Positions 22,266-31,066 of a DNA stretch of 64,000 nt are shown in pieces; the first letter of the stretch is position 1, and each line of letters begins with the position of its first letter. Position numbers and translations under genes: made by a program. Source of the stretch: PALSA-612 sp963765295 (lineage in GTDB: Bacteria > Actinomycetota > Thermoleophilia > Gaiellales > Gaiellaceae); NCBI GenBank assembly GCA_963765295.1, contig CAVXVO010000006.1:124001-188000 (forward strand), given 5' to 3'. The notes under the pieces were generated by a model that searched no databases, was not told the origin of the DNA, and worked only from the letters and a program-made list of their open reading frames with translations.

Positions 22266-23302
22266 AGGACGAGCCGGTCGCGGTGCACGGCCTCGACGCC
22301 GCGCGGGCGGGTCGTCAGCTCGCTCGCGGCCGCGCCGGAGATGCCCTTTGCGAACGCGGCGCCGTCGGAGCCGACGAGCTCCACGGCGTCACCGGGCTCG
22401 AAGTTGCCCTCCACGCGCGCGATCCCGACGGCGAGCAGGCTGGCCCCGTCGGCCGAGAGCGCCCGGCGGGCGCCGTCGTCGACGTGGATCCGGCCGGCGA
22501 CCGGCTTGCCGTGGAGGAGCCAGAGCTTGAACGCGGACGGCGAGCGCTCGCCCGGCTGGAAGCGTGTGCCGCGCCTCTCGCCGGCGACGATCGGCCCGAG
22601 CACCTCCGCCCCCGTTCCGGCCGCGATCACGGTCGGGATCCCGGCCGACGCGGCCAGCTCCGCGGCCAGCACCTTGCTCTGCATGCCGCCCTTGCCGAGC
22701 GGCGAGCCTGCGCCGAGCTCGGCCGCGCCCGCGTCGCTGCCGACCGCGAGCAGCTCGGCCCCCGGCGTCCCCGGGGCGCGAGAGTAGACGCCCTCGACCT
22801 CGGTCAGCAGGACGAGCAGCCGAGCGCGGACGAGGATCGCGACCTGCGCGGCCAGCGCGTCGTTGTCGCCGAAGGTGATCTCGTCGGTCGCCGTGGCGTC
22901 GTTCTCGTTGACGATCGGCACGGCACCGAGCCCGAAGAGCGCCGCCAGCGTGTTGCGGGCATTCAGGTAGACCGCACGGTCGGCCACGTCGATCGCGGTC
23001 AGCAGGACCTGCGCCGCAGCCAGACCCTCGCGGCCGAGCGCGTCGTCCCAGACACGCTGCAGCCGGGCCTGGCCGAGCGCCGAGGCCGCCTGGAGCTTCG
23101 GCAGGCTGCGCGGACGGGCCGTGAGCCCGAGTCGAGGCAGCCCGAGCGCGATCGCCCCCGACGAGACGACGCACACGGGCGTCCCGCCGCGGACGAGCGC
23201 GGCGATCTCGGCGACGCGCGCCCGCACGACTGAACGCCGCACCCGCCCGCCCGGCCCGGCCACGAGCGACGAGCCGAACTTGACGACGACGGCTCGTCTC
23301 AC
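22259..23302 (-). CDS. proB: Glutamate 5-kinase
   Basis: First enzyme of proline synthesis, 347 residues. The amino-acid kinase domain shows VVVKFGSSLVAG, VSSGAIALG, PIVNENDATATDE and GKGGMQSKVLAA. A C-terminal PUA domain follows (FEPGDAVELVGSDGAAFAKG). GTG 23302 overlaps the proA stop (GTGA), so the order is proA then proB, the reverse of the common order. Confidence 0.95.
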   Translation of the reverse strand: MRRAVVVKFGSSLVAGPGGRVRRSVVRARVAEIAALVRGGTPVCVVSSGAIALGLPRLGLTARPRSLPKLQAASALGQARLQRVWDDALGREGLAAAQVLLTAIDVADRAVYLNARNTLAALFGLGAVPIVNENDATATDEITFGDNDALAAQVAILVRARLLVLLTEVEGVYSRAPGTPGAELLAVGSDAGAAELGAGSPLGKGGMQSKVLAAELAASAGIPTVIAAGTGAEVLGPIVAGERRGTRFQPGERSPSAFKLWLLHGKPVAGRIHVDDGARRALSADGASLLAVGIARVEGNFEPGDAVELVGSDGAAFAKGISGAAASELTTRPRGVEAVHRDRLVLY

Positions 23303-24534
23303 CGGGACTGCGTGCCGTTGCCGACGACGCGGTACTGTCGCAACCACAGGTCGCGGTAGCTCACCGGCCCGCGCGGCCCCGGCGCCCAGCCGACGTTGAT
23401 CCCGGTCTCCGGCGCGCCGGTGAGCGCGAACCCGTCCGTGAACCGCGTCGTCGCGTTCCAGAAGCCGGTGGTGCCGCGATAGGCGCTCAGGAATGCCTGC
23501 GCGGCAAGCGGATCCTCGGTCACGATTCCCGCCGCGAGCGCGGACGTCTCCTCGTTGGCGACGCGAACAGCCTCCTCGAGCGAATCCACGTAACAGACTG
23601 TCACCTGGCTCGGATTCCGGTCGTTCGCCCACTCGTGGCCGATCGGGACGTCGAGCGGTCGCGCGCCCTCGACGTCGCCGCGCACCTCGAGGGCGTGCCC
23701 TTCGAGCAGCGCGACGAGATCGGGGACGAGCGCGGCCGCCGCACGGTCGACGAGGCAGAGGTTGAGCCGGTTGCACACGCCGAGGCGGTCGATGCTCGCC
23801 TCCGCGATCGCGAGCAGTTTCTCGCGTGACGCCGACGGGTGAACGTAGAGCACGCCGCCGCCCTCCGCGTGGGCGAGCGTCCGCACACCGTGTTCCGCGG
23901 CCAGTCGCGCGAGAGCCGCCGTCGTCTCCCCGCTGCCGCGGAGGATCACGAGCGGAAGCACCTGCGGGAGCGAGACGAGGGCGCGCGCACCTTCCCGGTC
24001 CGGCGAGCGGACGAGCCCGACCGCCTCGGGCGCCAGCCCGGCCGACTCGAGCGCCGGCCGCAGCACCTCGTCGACGAGCACGGTGACCGTGCGCAGCGCC
24101 GCGCCGCCCGTGCGCAGGACGGCGGCGTTCAGGCTCTTGAGCAACTGGCCCGCGACGTCGAGCGCGACTCCGGGCCGGGCCTCGAAGTTGGCGCCGACGA
24201 CGCCGATCGGAATCCGGCGCTCGGTGACGCGTAGGCCGTTCGAGAGCGTCCAGGCGTCGACCGCGCGCGCCAGCGGCTCGAGATCGGCAAGCGCCTCGAC
24301 CTGGGCCGCGAGTCCGTCGACACGCCCCTCGTCGAGCCGCAGGCGGTCGAGCATCGCCTCGGTGAGCTCGGCCGCCTCGACGTCGGCCCGGTTCGCCTCG
24401 AGGATCGCCGCTCGCCGCTCGCGCACGAGCGCGCCCGCGGAGCGCAGCGCTGCGGCGACCGCCTCGTCGGTGAGGCTCGCCGCGGCGCGCTTCGCGGCGG
24501 CGGCCTCGAGCTCGATCTCCCGGAGGAGCTCCAT
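23299..24534 (-). CDS. proA: Gamma-glutamyl phosphate reductase
   Basis: Reduces gamma-glutamyl phosphate to glutamate semialdehyde with NADPH. The 411-residue protein contains the catalytic cysteine in GVCNRLNLCLVD, the IPIGVVGANFEARPGV segment and the ETGINVGWAPGPRGPVSYRDLW C-terminus. It is divergent from the sulfite/nitrite reductase gene, with an AT-rich 57-bp gap between the two starts. Confidence 0.95.
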   Translation of the reverse strand: MELLREIELEAAAAKRAAASLTDEAVAAALRSAGALVRERRAAILEANRADVEAAELTEAMLDRLRLDEGRVDGLAAQVEALADLEPLARAVDAWTLSNGLRVTERRIPIGVVGANFEARPGVALDVAGQLLKSLNAAVLRTGGAALRTVTVLVDEVLRPALESAGLAPEAVGLVRSPDREGARALVSLPQVLPLVILRGSGETTAALARLAAEHGVRTLAHAEGGGVLYVHPSASREKLLAIAEASIDRLGVCNRLNLCLVDRAAAALVPDLVALLEGHALEVRGDVEGARPLDVPIGHEWANDRNPSQVTVCYVDSLEEAVRVANEETSALAAGIVTEDPLAAQAFLSAYRGTTGFWNATTRFTDGFALTGAPETGINVGWAPGPRGPVSYRDLWLRQYRVVGNGTQSR

Positions 24535-24555
24535 CCGGAGATCCTAAGGCTTCCG

Positions 24556-24585
24556 TTTTAGAAGTTGCTTCACTTTTGATAGCTT
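24556..24585 (+). promoter_or_regulatory. Candidate promoter of the sulfur-assimilation operon
   Basis: In the AT-rich gap between proA and the reductase, TTTAGA (24557-24562) is 17 bp from TAGCTT (24580-24585), and the ATG follows six bases later, suggesting a leaderless message. GCTTC recurs three times in 24550-24587 and GAAG-TTG-CTTC forms a small inverted repeat, possible regulator contacts. Confidence 0.4.
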
Positions 24586-24591
24586 CCGCCC

Positions 24592-26217
24592 ATGGCAGCC
24601 ACGACCGACGCCACCTGGGAGCTCGTCCTCAAGCGCAACCCCGTCGAGCGGCTGAAGCAGGAGAAGAGCCCGCTCGGGATGCTCGGTGAGCTGCCCGCCC
24701 TGATCGCGGACGGCTACGAGCGCATGGCCGAGGAGGACATGGTCCGACTCAAGTGGTGGGGCCTCTACCACGACAAGCCGAAGGTCGGGACGTTCATGCT
24801 GCGGATCAAGCTGCCGGGAGGTCTGCTCACGCCGACGCAACTCCGCGCAATCGGCGAGATCTCGACCGTTCACGGCCGCGGTGACGGCGAGCTGACGACC
24901 AGGCAGAACGTCCAGCTCCACTGGCTCGAGCTCGCGGCGCTGCCCGACGTGTTCGCGCGGCTCGAGGGCGCCGGCCTGACGACCGCAGGTGCGTGCGGCG
25001 ACACGATCCGCAACATCACCGGCTGCCCCGTCGCCGGCATCGCGCACGACGAGCTCTTCGACGCGACGCAACTGGTCGAGGAGGCGGCCGAGTTCTTCTA
25101 CGGGCACCCGGACTACTCCGATCTCCCCCGCAAGCACAAGATCACGATCTCGGCCTGCCGCGACCGCTGCAACGCGCCCGAGATCAACTGCATCTCGCTC
25201 GTCGGCGTCGTGCACGAGGGCCGCGAAGGCTTCGCCGTGCTGGCCGGCGGCGGGCTCTCGTCGGTGCCGCGCCTCGCCCGCGACCTCGGCGTGTTCGTAC
25301 CGAAGGAGGAGGCGCTCGAGGTCACGCGCGCGCTCCTCGACGTGTGGCGCGAGGACCTGACCTACCGCGTCTCCCGCGTGAAGTCGCGAATGAAGTTCAT
25401 GGTCGACGACTACGGGCCCGGGGGCGTGCGCGCGGCGATCGAGCAGCGGCTCGGCCGTGAGCTCGAGGATTTCGCGCTCGACCCGCCGCCGGAGGGGTTC
25501 TCCGACCACGTCGGTGTCCACGCACAGAAGCAGCCTGGGCTCGCGTACGTCGGCATCCCTGTCCATCTCGGCCTCGTCTCGGGCGAGCAGATGACGGCCG
25601 TCGCCGACCTGGCCGAGCGCCTCGGCGCCGACGTCCGCATCACGCGGCTGCAGAACTTCGTCGTCGCCAACGTCCCCGAGAGCCGCGTCGACGAGGCCGT
25701 CGCGGAGCTGCGCGAGCTCGGCTTCCCGCTCGACCTGAACCCCGTGCGCGCCGCCTCGCTCGCCTGCACCGGCGAGCCGCACTGCAACTTCTCGGTGACC
25801 GAGACGAAGACCAGGGCCGACGCGCTGATCCAGGCGCTCGAGCGGCGCTTCGGCGACGACATCGCCGGCCTTCGCCTTCACCTCGACGGCTGCCCGCACG
25901 CGTGCGCACAGCACTGGGTGGGCGACCTCGGCTTCCAGGGCACGACCGTGCGCGACGATCAGGGCAAGCGCCGCCAGGCCTACGACGTGTTCCTGCGCGG
26001 CGGACTCGGCGCCGAGGCGGCGATCGCGCGGCCGGTCTTCCGCCGCGTTCCGACCGACGAGCTGGACACGACGGTGGAGGGACTCGTCGCCGGCTGGCTC
26101 GCAGCCCGCCGGGCCGATGAGTCGTTTCGCGCCTTCTGCGACCGATCGACCGACGACGAGCTCGGAGCCCTCGCCGGCAGGGAGCCGGCCAGGGCCCGTG
26201 AGAAGGAGGCCGCATGA
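24592..26217 (+). CDS. sir: Siroheme- and 4Fe-4S-dependent sulfite (or nitrite) reductase
   Basis: A 541-residue ferredoxin-type reductase with the duplicated ferrodoxin-like and siroheme domains (GELTTRQNVQLHWLE; HKITISACRDRCNAPEIN). The cluster/siroheme cysteines are in CTGEPHC (C-X5-C) and CPHAC (C-X3-C), the sequence-typical arrangement. Sulfite is the favoured substrate because cysH follows with a 4-bp overlap and siroheme genes are in the same operon. Sequence alone does not exclude nitrite reductase. Confidence 0.9.
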   Translation: MAATTDATWELVLKRNPVERLKQEKSPLGMLGELPALIADGYERMAEEDMVRLKWWGLYHDKPKVGTFMLRIKLPGGLLTPTQLRAIGEISTVHGRGDGELTTRQNVQLHWLELAALPDVFARLEGAGLTTAGACGDTIRNITGCPVAGIAHDELFDATQLVEEAAEFFYGHPDYSDLPRKHKITISACRDRCNAPEINCISLVGVVHEGREGFAVLAGGGLSSVPRLARDLGVFVPKEEALEVTRALLDVWREDLTYRVSRVKSRMKFMVDDYGPGGVRAAIEQRLGRELEDFALDPPPEGFSDHVGVHAQKQPGLAYVGIPVHLGLVSGEQMTAVADLAERLGADVRITRLQNFVVANVPESRVDEAVAELRELGFPLDLNPVRAASLACTGEPHCNFSVTETKTRADALIQALERRFGDDIAGLRLHLDGCPHACAQHWVGDLGFQGTTVRDDQGKRRQAYDVFLRGGLGAEAAIARPVFRRVPTDELDTTVEGLVAGWLAARRADESFRAFCDRSTDDELGALAGREPARAREKEAA

Positions 26218-26999
26218 GCCTGTACGAGGTGCTGGACGAGCTCGAGGCCGGTGAGCTGTCGGTCGAGTTCGAGGGGCAGGAGCCGCAGGCGCTGCTCGAA
26301 TGGGCGTTCGAACGGTTCTCGCCGCGGATCGCGATCTCGACCGCGTTCCAGATCGACGGCTCCGTCCTGATCGACATGGCCCACGAGCTCGACCCGGGCG
26401 TCAAGGTGTTCACGGTCGACACGGGCCGCATGCCGGAGGAGACGTTCGAGCTGATCGAACGTGTCCGCGACCGCTACCCCGGTATCGAGCTCGAGATCCT
26501 CGCCCCGGACGCGCAGCACGTCTCGCGCATGGTCGGCAAGCACGGGCCGAACCTCTTCTACCGGCAGGTCGAGCACCGCCTGCTCTGCTGCCAGGTGCGC
26601 AAGGTGCTGCCGCTGACCCGCCACCTCGCCTCGCTCGATGCCTGGATCACGGGCCTCCGGCGCGACCAGTGGGCCTCGCGCACCGACATCAGGAAGATCG
26701 AGATCGACCACGACCACGGCGCGATCGTCAAGCTGAACCCGCTCGCCGAGTGGACGGAGGACGAGGTCTGGGACTACGCGCGGGCGAACGACGTGCCCAC
26801 GCACCCGCTGTACGAGCGCGGCTACACGTCGATCGGCTGCGCGCCCTGCACGCGGGCGATCGCGCCGGGCGAGGCAGGCCGCGACGGGCGCTGGTGGTGG
26901 GAGACGAACGCGCCGAAGGAGTGCGGGATCCACTGCGCGATCGAGACCGGCGGCCTCGAGCACGAGCTGCACGCGCTGATCGGAGAGCACGATGAGTAG
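26214..26999 (+). CDS. cysH: Adenylylsulfate (APS) reductase, CysH family
   Basis: Reduces activated sulfate to sulfite, 261 residues. It has the PP-loop region (RIAISTAFQIDGSVLIDMA), VFTVDTGRMPEET, and a cysteine pair CCQVRK plus CAPC further on, the four-cysteine set of the iron-sulfur assimilatory APS reductases. The active-site cysteine is in KECGIHC. APS rather than PAPS is inferred from the cluster cysteines. Confidence 0.93.
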   Translation: MSLYEVLDELEAGELSVEFEGQEPQALLEWAFERFSPRIAISTAFQIDGSVLIDMAHELDPGVKVFTVDTGRMPEETFELIERVRDRYPGIELEILAPDAQHVSRMVGKHGPNLFYRQVEHRLLCCQVRKVLPLTRHLASLDAWITGLRRDQWASRTDIRKIEIDHDHGAIVKLNPLAEWTEDEVWDYARANDVPTHPLYERGYTSIGCAPCTRAIAPGEAGRDGRWWWETNAPKECGIHCAIETGGLEHELHALIGEHDE

Positions 27000-27447
27000 C
27001 GTCGCGCTTCGCGGCGAGGCGCAGGAAGTCGCGCTCGCGGAAACGCAGGCAGTGCTGGTCATGGCCCGCGACGACGACTATCGCGGACGTCTCGCCTCGC
27101 TCCAGGCGGCTGCCACCGAGGGCGAGGTCGCAGGCGAGGACGCGGAGACGCTGCAGGAACTGCTCGAGATCGGCCTCCAGACCGGCCGGCTGCGCGCGCT
27201 CTACGGCCCCGGCGGCGAGCGCGCAGCCCTCGCCACGTACCGGCGGCTCCCGAACGGCTCGGCCGTCGCGGAGAGCGCGCGCGAGGTGACGGAGGCGCTG
27301 CGCGCGCTGGCCGGGCAGGAGCTCCGTTCGGTCTCGCTCGAGGCGCTCGGGCCCGGCGCGTTCTCGCTCTCGCTCGCAGCCGGCGCGGCGGAGATCACGG
27401 TGCGTCTCGACCGGCAGGGCGCCCGGCTCCACTCGGTGGGCGTGTGA
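26992..27447 (+). CDS. Uncharacterised protein of the sulfur-assimilation operon, 151 residues
   Basis: ATG 26992 overlaps the end of cysH by eight bases, and the stop overlaps the GTG of the next gene. The first third is helical, with DAETLQELLEIGLQTGRLRALYGPGGERAALATYRRLPNG-type sequence in the middle; the last third looks like beta strands (FSLSLAAGAAEITVRLDRQGARL). No cysteine or membrane segment is visible. I do not recognise the family. Tight coupling on both sides suggests a role tied to sulfate or sulfite reduction. Confidence 0.65.
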   Translation: MSSVALRGEAQEVALAETQAVLVMARDDDYRGRLASLQAAATEGEVAGEDAETLQELLEIGLQTGRLRALYGPGGERAALATYRRLPNGSAVAESAREVTEALRALAGQELRSVSLEALGPGAFSLSLAAGAAEITVRLDRQGARLHSVGV

Positions 27448-28004
27448 CGGAGCGGTACTACATGGCCTGTCTCGACCTCGACGGACGCTCCGTGCTCGTC
27501 GTCGGCGGCGGACGGGTGGCGCTCGAGAAGGTGCGCGGTCTGCTCGACTGTGGCGCCCGCGTGACGGTGGTCGCACCGGAGGCGCGGCCGGAGCTCCTGT
27601 CGCTCTCCGTCGAGTGGCTCCCGCGCGGCTACCACTCCTCCGACCTCCGCGGCCGCTTCCTCGTCGTCGCCGCCACGTCCTCGACGCCGCTCAACCGGCG
27701 CGTGTTCGCCGACGCCGAGGCTCGGGGCGTCTTCTGCAACGTCGTCGACGTCCCCGACCTGTGCTCGCTGATCCTCCCCGCCGTCCACCGGGAAGGGCCG
27801 ATCGCCGTCGCCGTCTCGACCGGAGGCGCCTCGCCGGCGCTGGCACAGCGGATCCGCGACGACGTCGCGGCGCTCGTCGGCCCGAGGCACGCCGACCTCG
27901 CCGAGGAGCTGCGCGCGCTCAGGCCCTGGGCCAAGGAGAACCTGCCGACCTACGAGGCGCGAAAGGACTACTTCCAGCGTCGCGTCGAGGAGGCGCTCGC
28001 ATGA
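27444..28004 (+). CDS. Precorrin-2 dehydrogenase / siroheme ferrochelatase-type protein (CysG N-terminal domain)
   Basis: A 186-residue Met8/SirC-type protein. It has the Rossmann motif SVLVVGGGRVALEKVRGLL, FLVVAATSSTPLNRRVF, CNVVDVPDLCSLILPA and STGGASPALAQRIRDD. It oxidises precorrin-2 towards siroheme, the cofactor of the reductase upstream. GTG 27444 and the stop both sit in four-base overlaps. Confidence 0.9.
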   Translation: MTERYYMACLDLDGRSVLVVGGGRVALEKVRGLLDCGARVTVVAPEARPELLSLSVEWLPRGYHSSDLRGRFLVVAATSSTPLNRRVFADAEARGVFCNVVDVPDLCSLILPAVHREGPIAVAVSTGGASPALAQRIRDDVAALVGPRHADLAEELRALRPWAKENLPTYEARKDYFQRRVEEALA

Positions 28005-28714
28005 CGGGACGAGTGTGGCTCGTCGGCGCCGGCCCCGGCGATCCCGGGTTGATCACGGTGCGCGGGCTCGACGCACTCCGCCGCTGCGACGCCGTCGTCT
28101 ACGACCGCCTGGTCGCGCCCGAGCTCGTGGACGAGGCTCCGCCGGACGCGCTCCGTGTGGGCCGCGAGCCGCTCGCGCAAGAGGAGATCAATCGCCTGCT
28201 CGTACGCCTCGCGCGTCGCGGTCTCGACGTCGTGCGGCTGAAGGGAGGCGACCCGTTCCTGTTCGGCCGCGGCGGCGAGGAGGCGCTTGCGCTCGTCGCT
28301 GCCGGCGTCGCGTTCGAGGTCGTTCCGGGCGTCTCGTCGCTCGCCGCCGTGCCGGCTGCGGCCGGGATTCCCGTCACGCATCGCGGCGTCTCGTCGCAGG
28401 TCACGATCCTGAACGGTCACGGCCCGCTCGACCTGCCCGCGCTGGCCGCCACGGCCGGCACGCTCGTCGCGTTCATGGGTCTCGCGCGACTCGAAGAGAT
28501 CGCGGCCGGCCTGATCGCGCACGGCCGCGACGCGTCGACTCCTGCTGCCGTGATCGCGAGCGGCACGCTCCCGGAGCAGCGAGTCGTCGTCGCCCCGCTC
28601 GATCGAATCGCGGAGGCCGCCGCCGAGCTCGACCCGCCGGCTCTGGTCGTGATCGGCGACGTCGTCTCGCTGGCGGAGATGCTCGGCGGAGTTCTCAGCG
28701 CCGTCGCAGCCTGA
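28001..28714 (+). CDS. cobA: Uroporphyrinogen-III C-methyltransferase
   Basis: A SAM-dependent methylase making precorrin-2, 237 residues. Family motifs: VWLVGAGPGDPGLITVRG, VVYDRLV, VRLKGGDPFLFGRGGEE and EVVPGVSSLAAVPAAAGIPVTHRG. With the previous gene it supplies siroheme for the reductase, so the five genes from 24592 form one functional unit. Confidence 0.95.
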   Translation: MTGRVWLVGAGPGDPGLITVRGLDALRRCDAVVYDRLVAPELVDEAPPDALRVGREPLAQEEINRLLVRLARRGLDVVRLKGGDPFLFGRGGEEALALVAAGVAFEVVPGVSSLAAVPAAAGIPVTHRGVSSQVTILNGHGPLDLPALAATAGTLVAFMGLARLEEIAAGLIAHGRDASTPAAVIASGTLPEQRVVVAPLDRIAEAAAELDPPALVVIGDVVSLAEMLGGVLSAVAA

Positions 28715-28728
28715 GATAGAGTCTCTGC

Positions 28729-29924
28729 GTGCGCCCGGCGCCCCGCTAGAGCGGTCGTCCGAGATCCGGCTCCGCCGGGTCACTGCGCTGCCCCCGTACG
28801 CATTCGCCGAGGTCGACCGCGTCAAGCTCGAGCTGCGACGCGCCGGCGAGGACGTGATCGACCTCGGGTTCGGCAACCCGGACGTGCCGTCGCCGGACGT
28901 GGCCGTCGAGAAGCTGGCCCAGGCGGCTCAGGATCCCCGTAACCACCGTTACTCCGCGAGCCGCGGCATCCCGAACCTCCGCCGCGCGATCTGCGACCTC
29001 TATGCCCGCCGCTTCGGCGTCGAGCTCGATCCGGAGCGCGAGGCGATCACGACCATCGGGGCGAAGGAGGGCCTGTCGCACCTGATGTGGCTGCTCGTGG
29101 AGAAGGGTGACGTTGCGCTCGTCCCCGACCCGAGCTACCCGATCCACCGCTTCGCGCCCGTGCTCGCCGGGGCGGAGGTCGAGGGCTTCCGTCTCGACGG
29201 CGACCTCGTCGCCGAGCTCGAGGACGCGTACCGCCGCGCGAACGGCCGCGCTCGCACGCTCGTCGTCTCCTTCCCGCACAACCCGACCGGCGCCGTCGCG
29301 ACGCCGGAGCTGATGCAACGAATCGTCGACTTCGCGCGCGAGCGAACGTTGGTCGTCGTCCACGACTTCGCCTACGCCGACCTCGCCTACGACGGCCACG
29401 AGCCGCCGTCGATCCTCCAGGCCGAGGGCGCCCGTGAGGTGGCGATCGAGCTGTACTCGCTGACGAAGGGGTTCTCGATGGCGGGCTGGCGCGTCGGGTT
29501 CGCGGTCGGGAACGCGGACGTTCTCGCCGGCCTGGCCCGGCTCAAGTCGTATCTCGACTACGGCACCTTCCAGCCGATCCAGATCGCGGCGATCGTGGCG
29601 ATGAACGAGGCGCCCGACTACCCGCGCGAGGTGTGCGAGATCTACCGCGCCCGGCGCGACGCGCTCTGCCGCGGCCTGCAGCGCGCCGGCTGGCCCGTGG
29701 AGCCGCCGAAGGGGACGATGTTCGTCTGGGCCGAGGTGCCGGAGCGATTCCGGTCGGAGGGCTCGCATGCCTTCGCGCTCAGGCTTCTCCGCGACGGGAA
29801 GGTCGCGGTCAGCCCGGGTGCCGGCTTCGGCCCCGGCGGCGAAGGCTATGTCCGCTTCGCGCTCGTCGAGAACGAGCAGCGCATCGCACAGGCGGTGCGA
29901 GGTATCCGGGCCGCTCTCGGATAG
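28729..29924 (+). CDS. alaC: AlaC-like class I aminotransferase (probable glutamate-pyruvate aminotransferase)
   Basis: A PLP enzyme resembling E. coli AlaC through its length: LPPYAFAEVDRVK, RGIPNLRRAI, TIGAKEGLSHLMW, VPDPSYPIH, the PLP lysine in SLTKGFSMAGWRVGF, and KSYLDYGTFQPIQIAAI. The start is uncertain. The frame is open upstream, but the first in-frame canonical start, GTG 28854, would delete conserved residues. A GTG at 28729 is in another frame; adding one C to the CCCC run at 28741-28744 joins it to give VRPAPPLERSSEIRL and a 398-residue protein. LL-diaminopimelate aminotransferase is a less likely alternative. Confidence 0.82.
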
Positions 29925-29933
29925 GCTCGACCG

Positions 29934-30935
29934 ATGAGGGTCGTGCTCCTGCCCGGGGACGGGATCGGGCCGGAGATCTCGGCTGCAGCCCGGCGCGTCC
30001 TCGTCGAGCTCGCCCCCGACCTCGAGCTCGAGGAGCACCTCTTCGGCGCGGCCGCGATCCGGGCGACGGGCACGCCGCTTCCGGACGAGACGCTCGCCGC
30101 CTGCCTCGGCGCCGACGCCGTCCTCAAAGGCCCTGTCGGCGACCCCGAGTTCGACGCCGCCGACGTCCGGCCGGAGCAGGGCCTGCTGCGGCTGCGCGCC
30201 GAGCTCGGCGTCTACGCGAACCTCCGGCCCGCGCGCGCCGACGGCACCGACCTCGTGATCGTCCGCGAGCTCGTCGGCGGCCTCTACTACGGCGCCAAGG
30301 GCGTTCGCGAGGACGGCACCGTCTTCGACACGTGCGAGTACCACCCGTCGCAGGTCGAGCGGATCGCGCGGCACGGCTTCGAGCTCGCGCGTTCCCGACG
30401 CGGCGGGCTCACGTCGGTCGACAAGGCGAACGTGCTCGAGACGTCGCGGATGTGGCGCCGCGTCGTCCACGAGCTCGCAGAGGCCTATCCGGACGTGACG
30501 CTCGAGGACATGCTGGTCGACAACGCGGCGATGCAACTCGCGTCCGCTCCCGGGCAGTTCGACGTGATCGTCACCGACAACATGTTCGGCGACATCCTCT
30601 CCGACCTCGCCGCCGCGATGACCGGCGGGCTCGGGCTCGCGCCCTCGGCCAGCCTGTCGGATTCCGGCCCAGGGCTCTTCGAGCCGGTCCACGGCTCGGC
30701 GCCCGACATCGCGGGCCGGGGCGTCGCCAACCCGGCGGCGATGCTGCGCTCGACCGCGCTGCTACTCCAGCATGGGTTCGAGCGAGGCCGCGAAGCTGCC
30801 GCGCTCGAGGCAGCGGTGGATCGCGCGCTCCTGCAGGCACCGACGCTCGATCTCGGCGGAACGGCCACGACCGAGGAGCTGACCGACGCCGTCCTCGCCG
30901 CGTTGACGGGCTCCGCGGCCCCGCGTACTCTGTAG
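29934..30935 (+). CDS. leuB: 3-isopropylmalate dehydrogenase
   Basis: The catalytically complete LeuB of the window, 333 residues: LPGDGIGPEISAAARRV, the substrate arginines in YANLRPAR and VRELVGGLYYG, the lysine in SVDKANVLETSRMW, metal aspartates in TDNMFGDILSD, and the NAD site HGSAPDIAGRGVANPAAM. Compared with E. coli LeuB it is slightly short. It stands apart from the leuA operon and is followed by the Phe-leader promoter. Confidence 0.93.
   Translation: MRVVLLPGDGIGPEISAAARRVLVELAPDLELEEHLFGAAAIRATGTPLPDETLAACLGADAVLKGPVGDPEFDAADVRPEQGLLRLRAELGVYANLRPARADGTDLVIVRELVGGLYYGAKGVREDGTVFDTCEYHPSQVERIARHGFELARSRRGGLTSVDKANVLETSRMWRRVVHELAEAYPDVTLEDMLVDNAAMQLASAPGQFDVIVTDNMFGDILSDLAAAMTGGLGLAPSASLSDSGPGLFEPVHGSAPDIAGRGVANPAAMLRSTALLLQHGFERGREAAALEAAVDRALLQAPTLDLGGTATTEELTDAVLAALTGSAAPRTL
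30903..30931 (+). promoter_or_regulatory. Promoter of the Phe leader-pheA-aroQ transcript
   Basis: TTGACG (30903-30908), a 17-bp spacer and TACTCT (30926-30931). The leader ATG begins after nine further bases. The -35 box lies inside the end of leuB. Confidence 0.6.
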
Positions 30936-30940
30936 CGCTC

Positions 30941-30997
30941 ATGGCGCTCCGCCGCGACAGCTTCCGGTTCTTCGTCGCGCGTCTGTTTACGCGCTAG
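30941..30997 (+). CDS. pheL: Phenylalanine-rich leader peptide (pheA attenuator)
   Basis: An 18-codon frame, ATG to TAG, with Phe at codons 8, 10, 11 and 16 (SFRFFVARLFTR at the end). It has a near-consensus promoter placing the RNA start at about the ATG, no ribosome site, and a long hairpin over its stop codon 70 bp before pheA. This is the layout of a phenylalanine attenuator. Position, composition and hairpin together make chance unlikely. Confidence 0.72.
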   Translation: MALRRDSFRFFVARLFTR

Positions 30998-31033
30998 CCG
31001 GCGCGCCGTTCCTTCCGCACACGCCGGCTAGCG
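30992..31033 (+). promoter_or_regulatory. Long hairpin at the Phe-leader stop codon
   Basis: CGCTAGCCGGCG (30992-31003) and CGCCGGCTAGCG (31022-31033) form a perfect 12-bp stem with an 18-nt loop. The TAG of the leader is inside the left arm. No T run follows, so control may be by Rho, pausing or access to the pheA ribosome site rather than intrinsic termination. Confidence 0.6.
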
Positions 31034-31066
31034 AATCCGCGGAGCCCCTCGACTCTTGGAGCCTCG

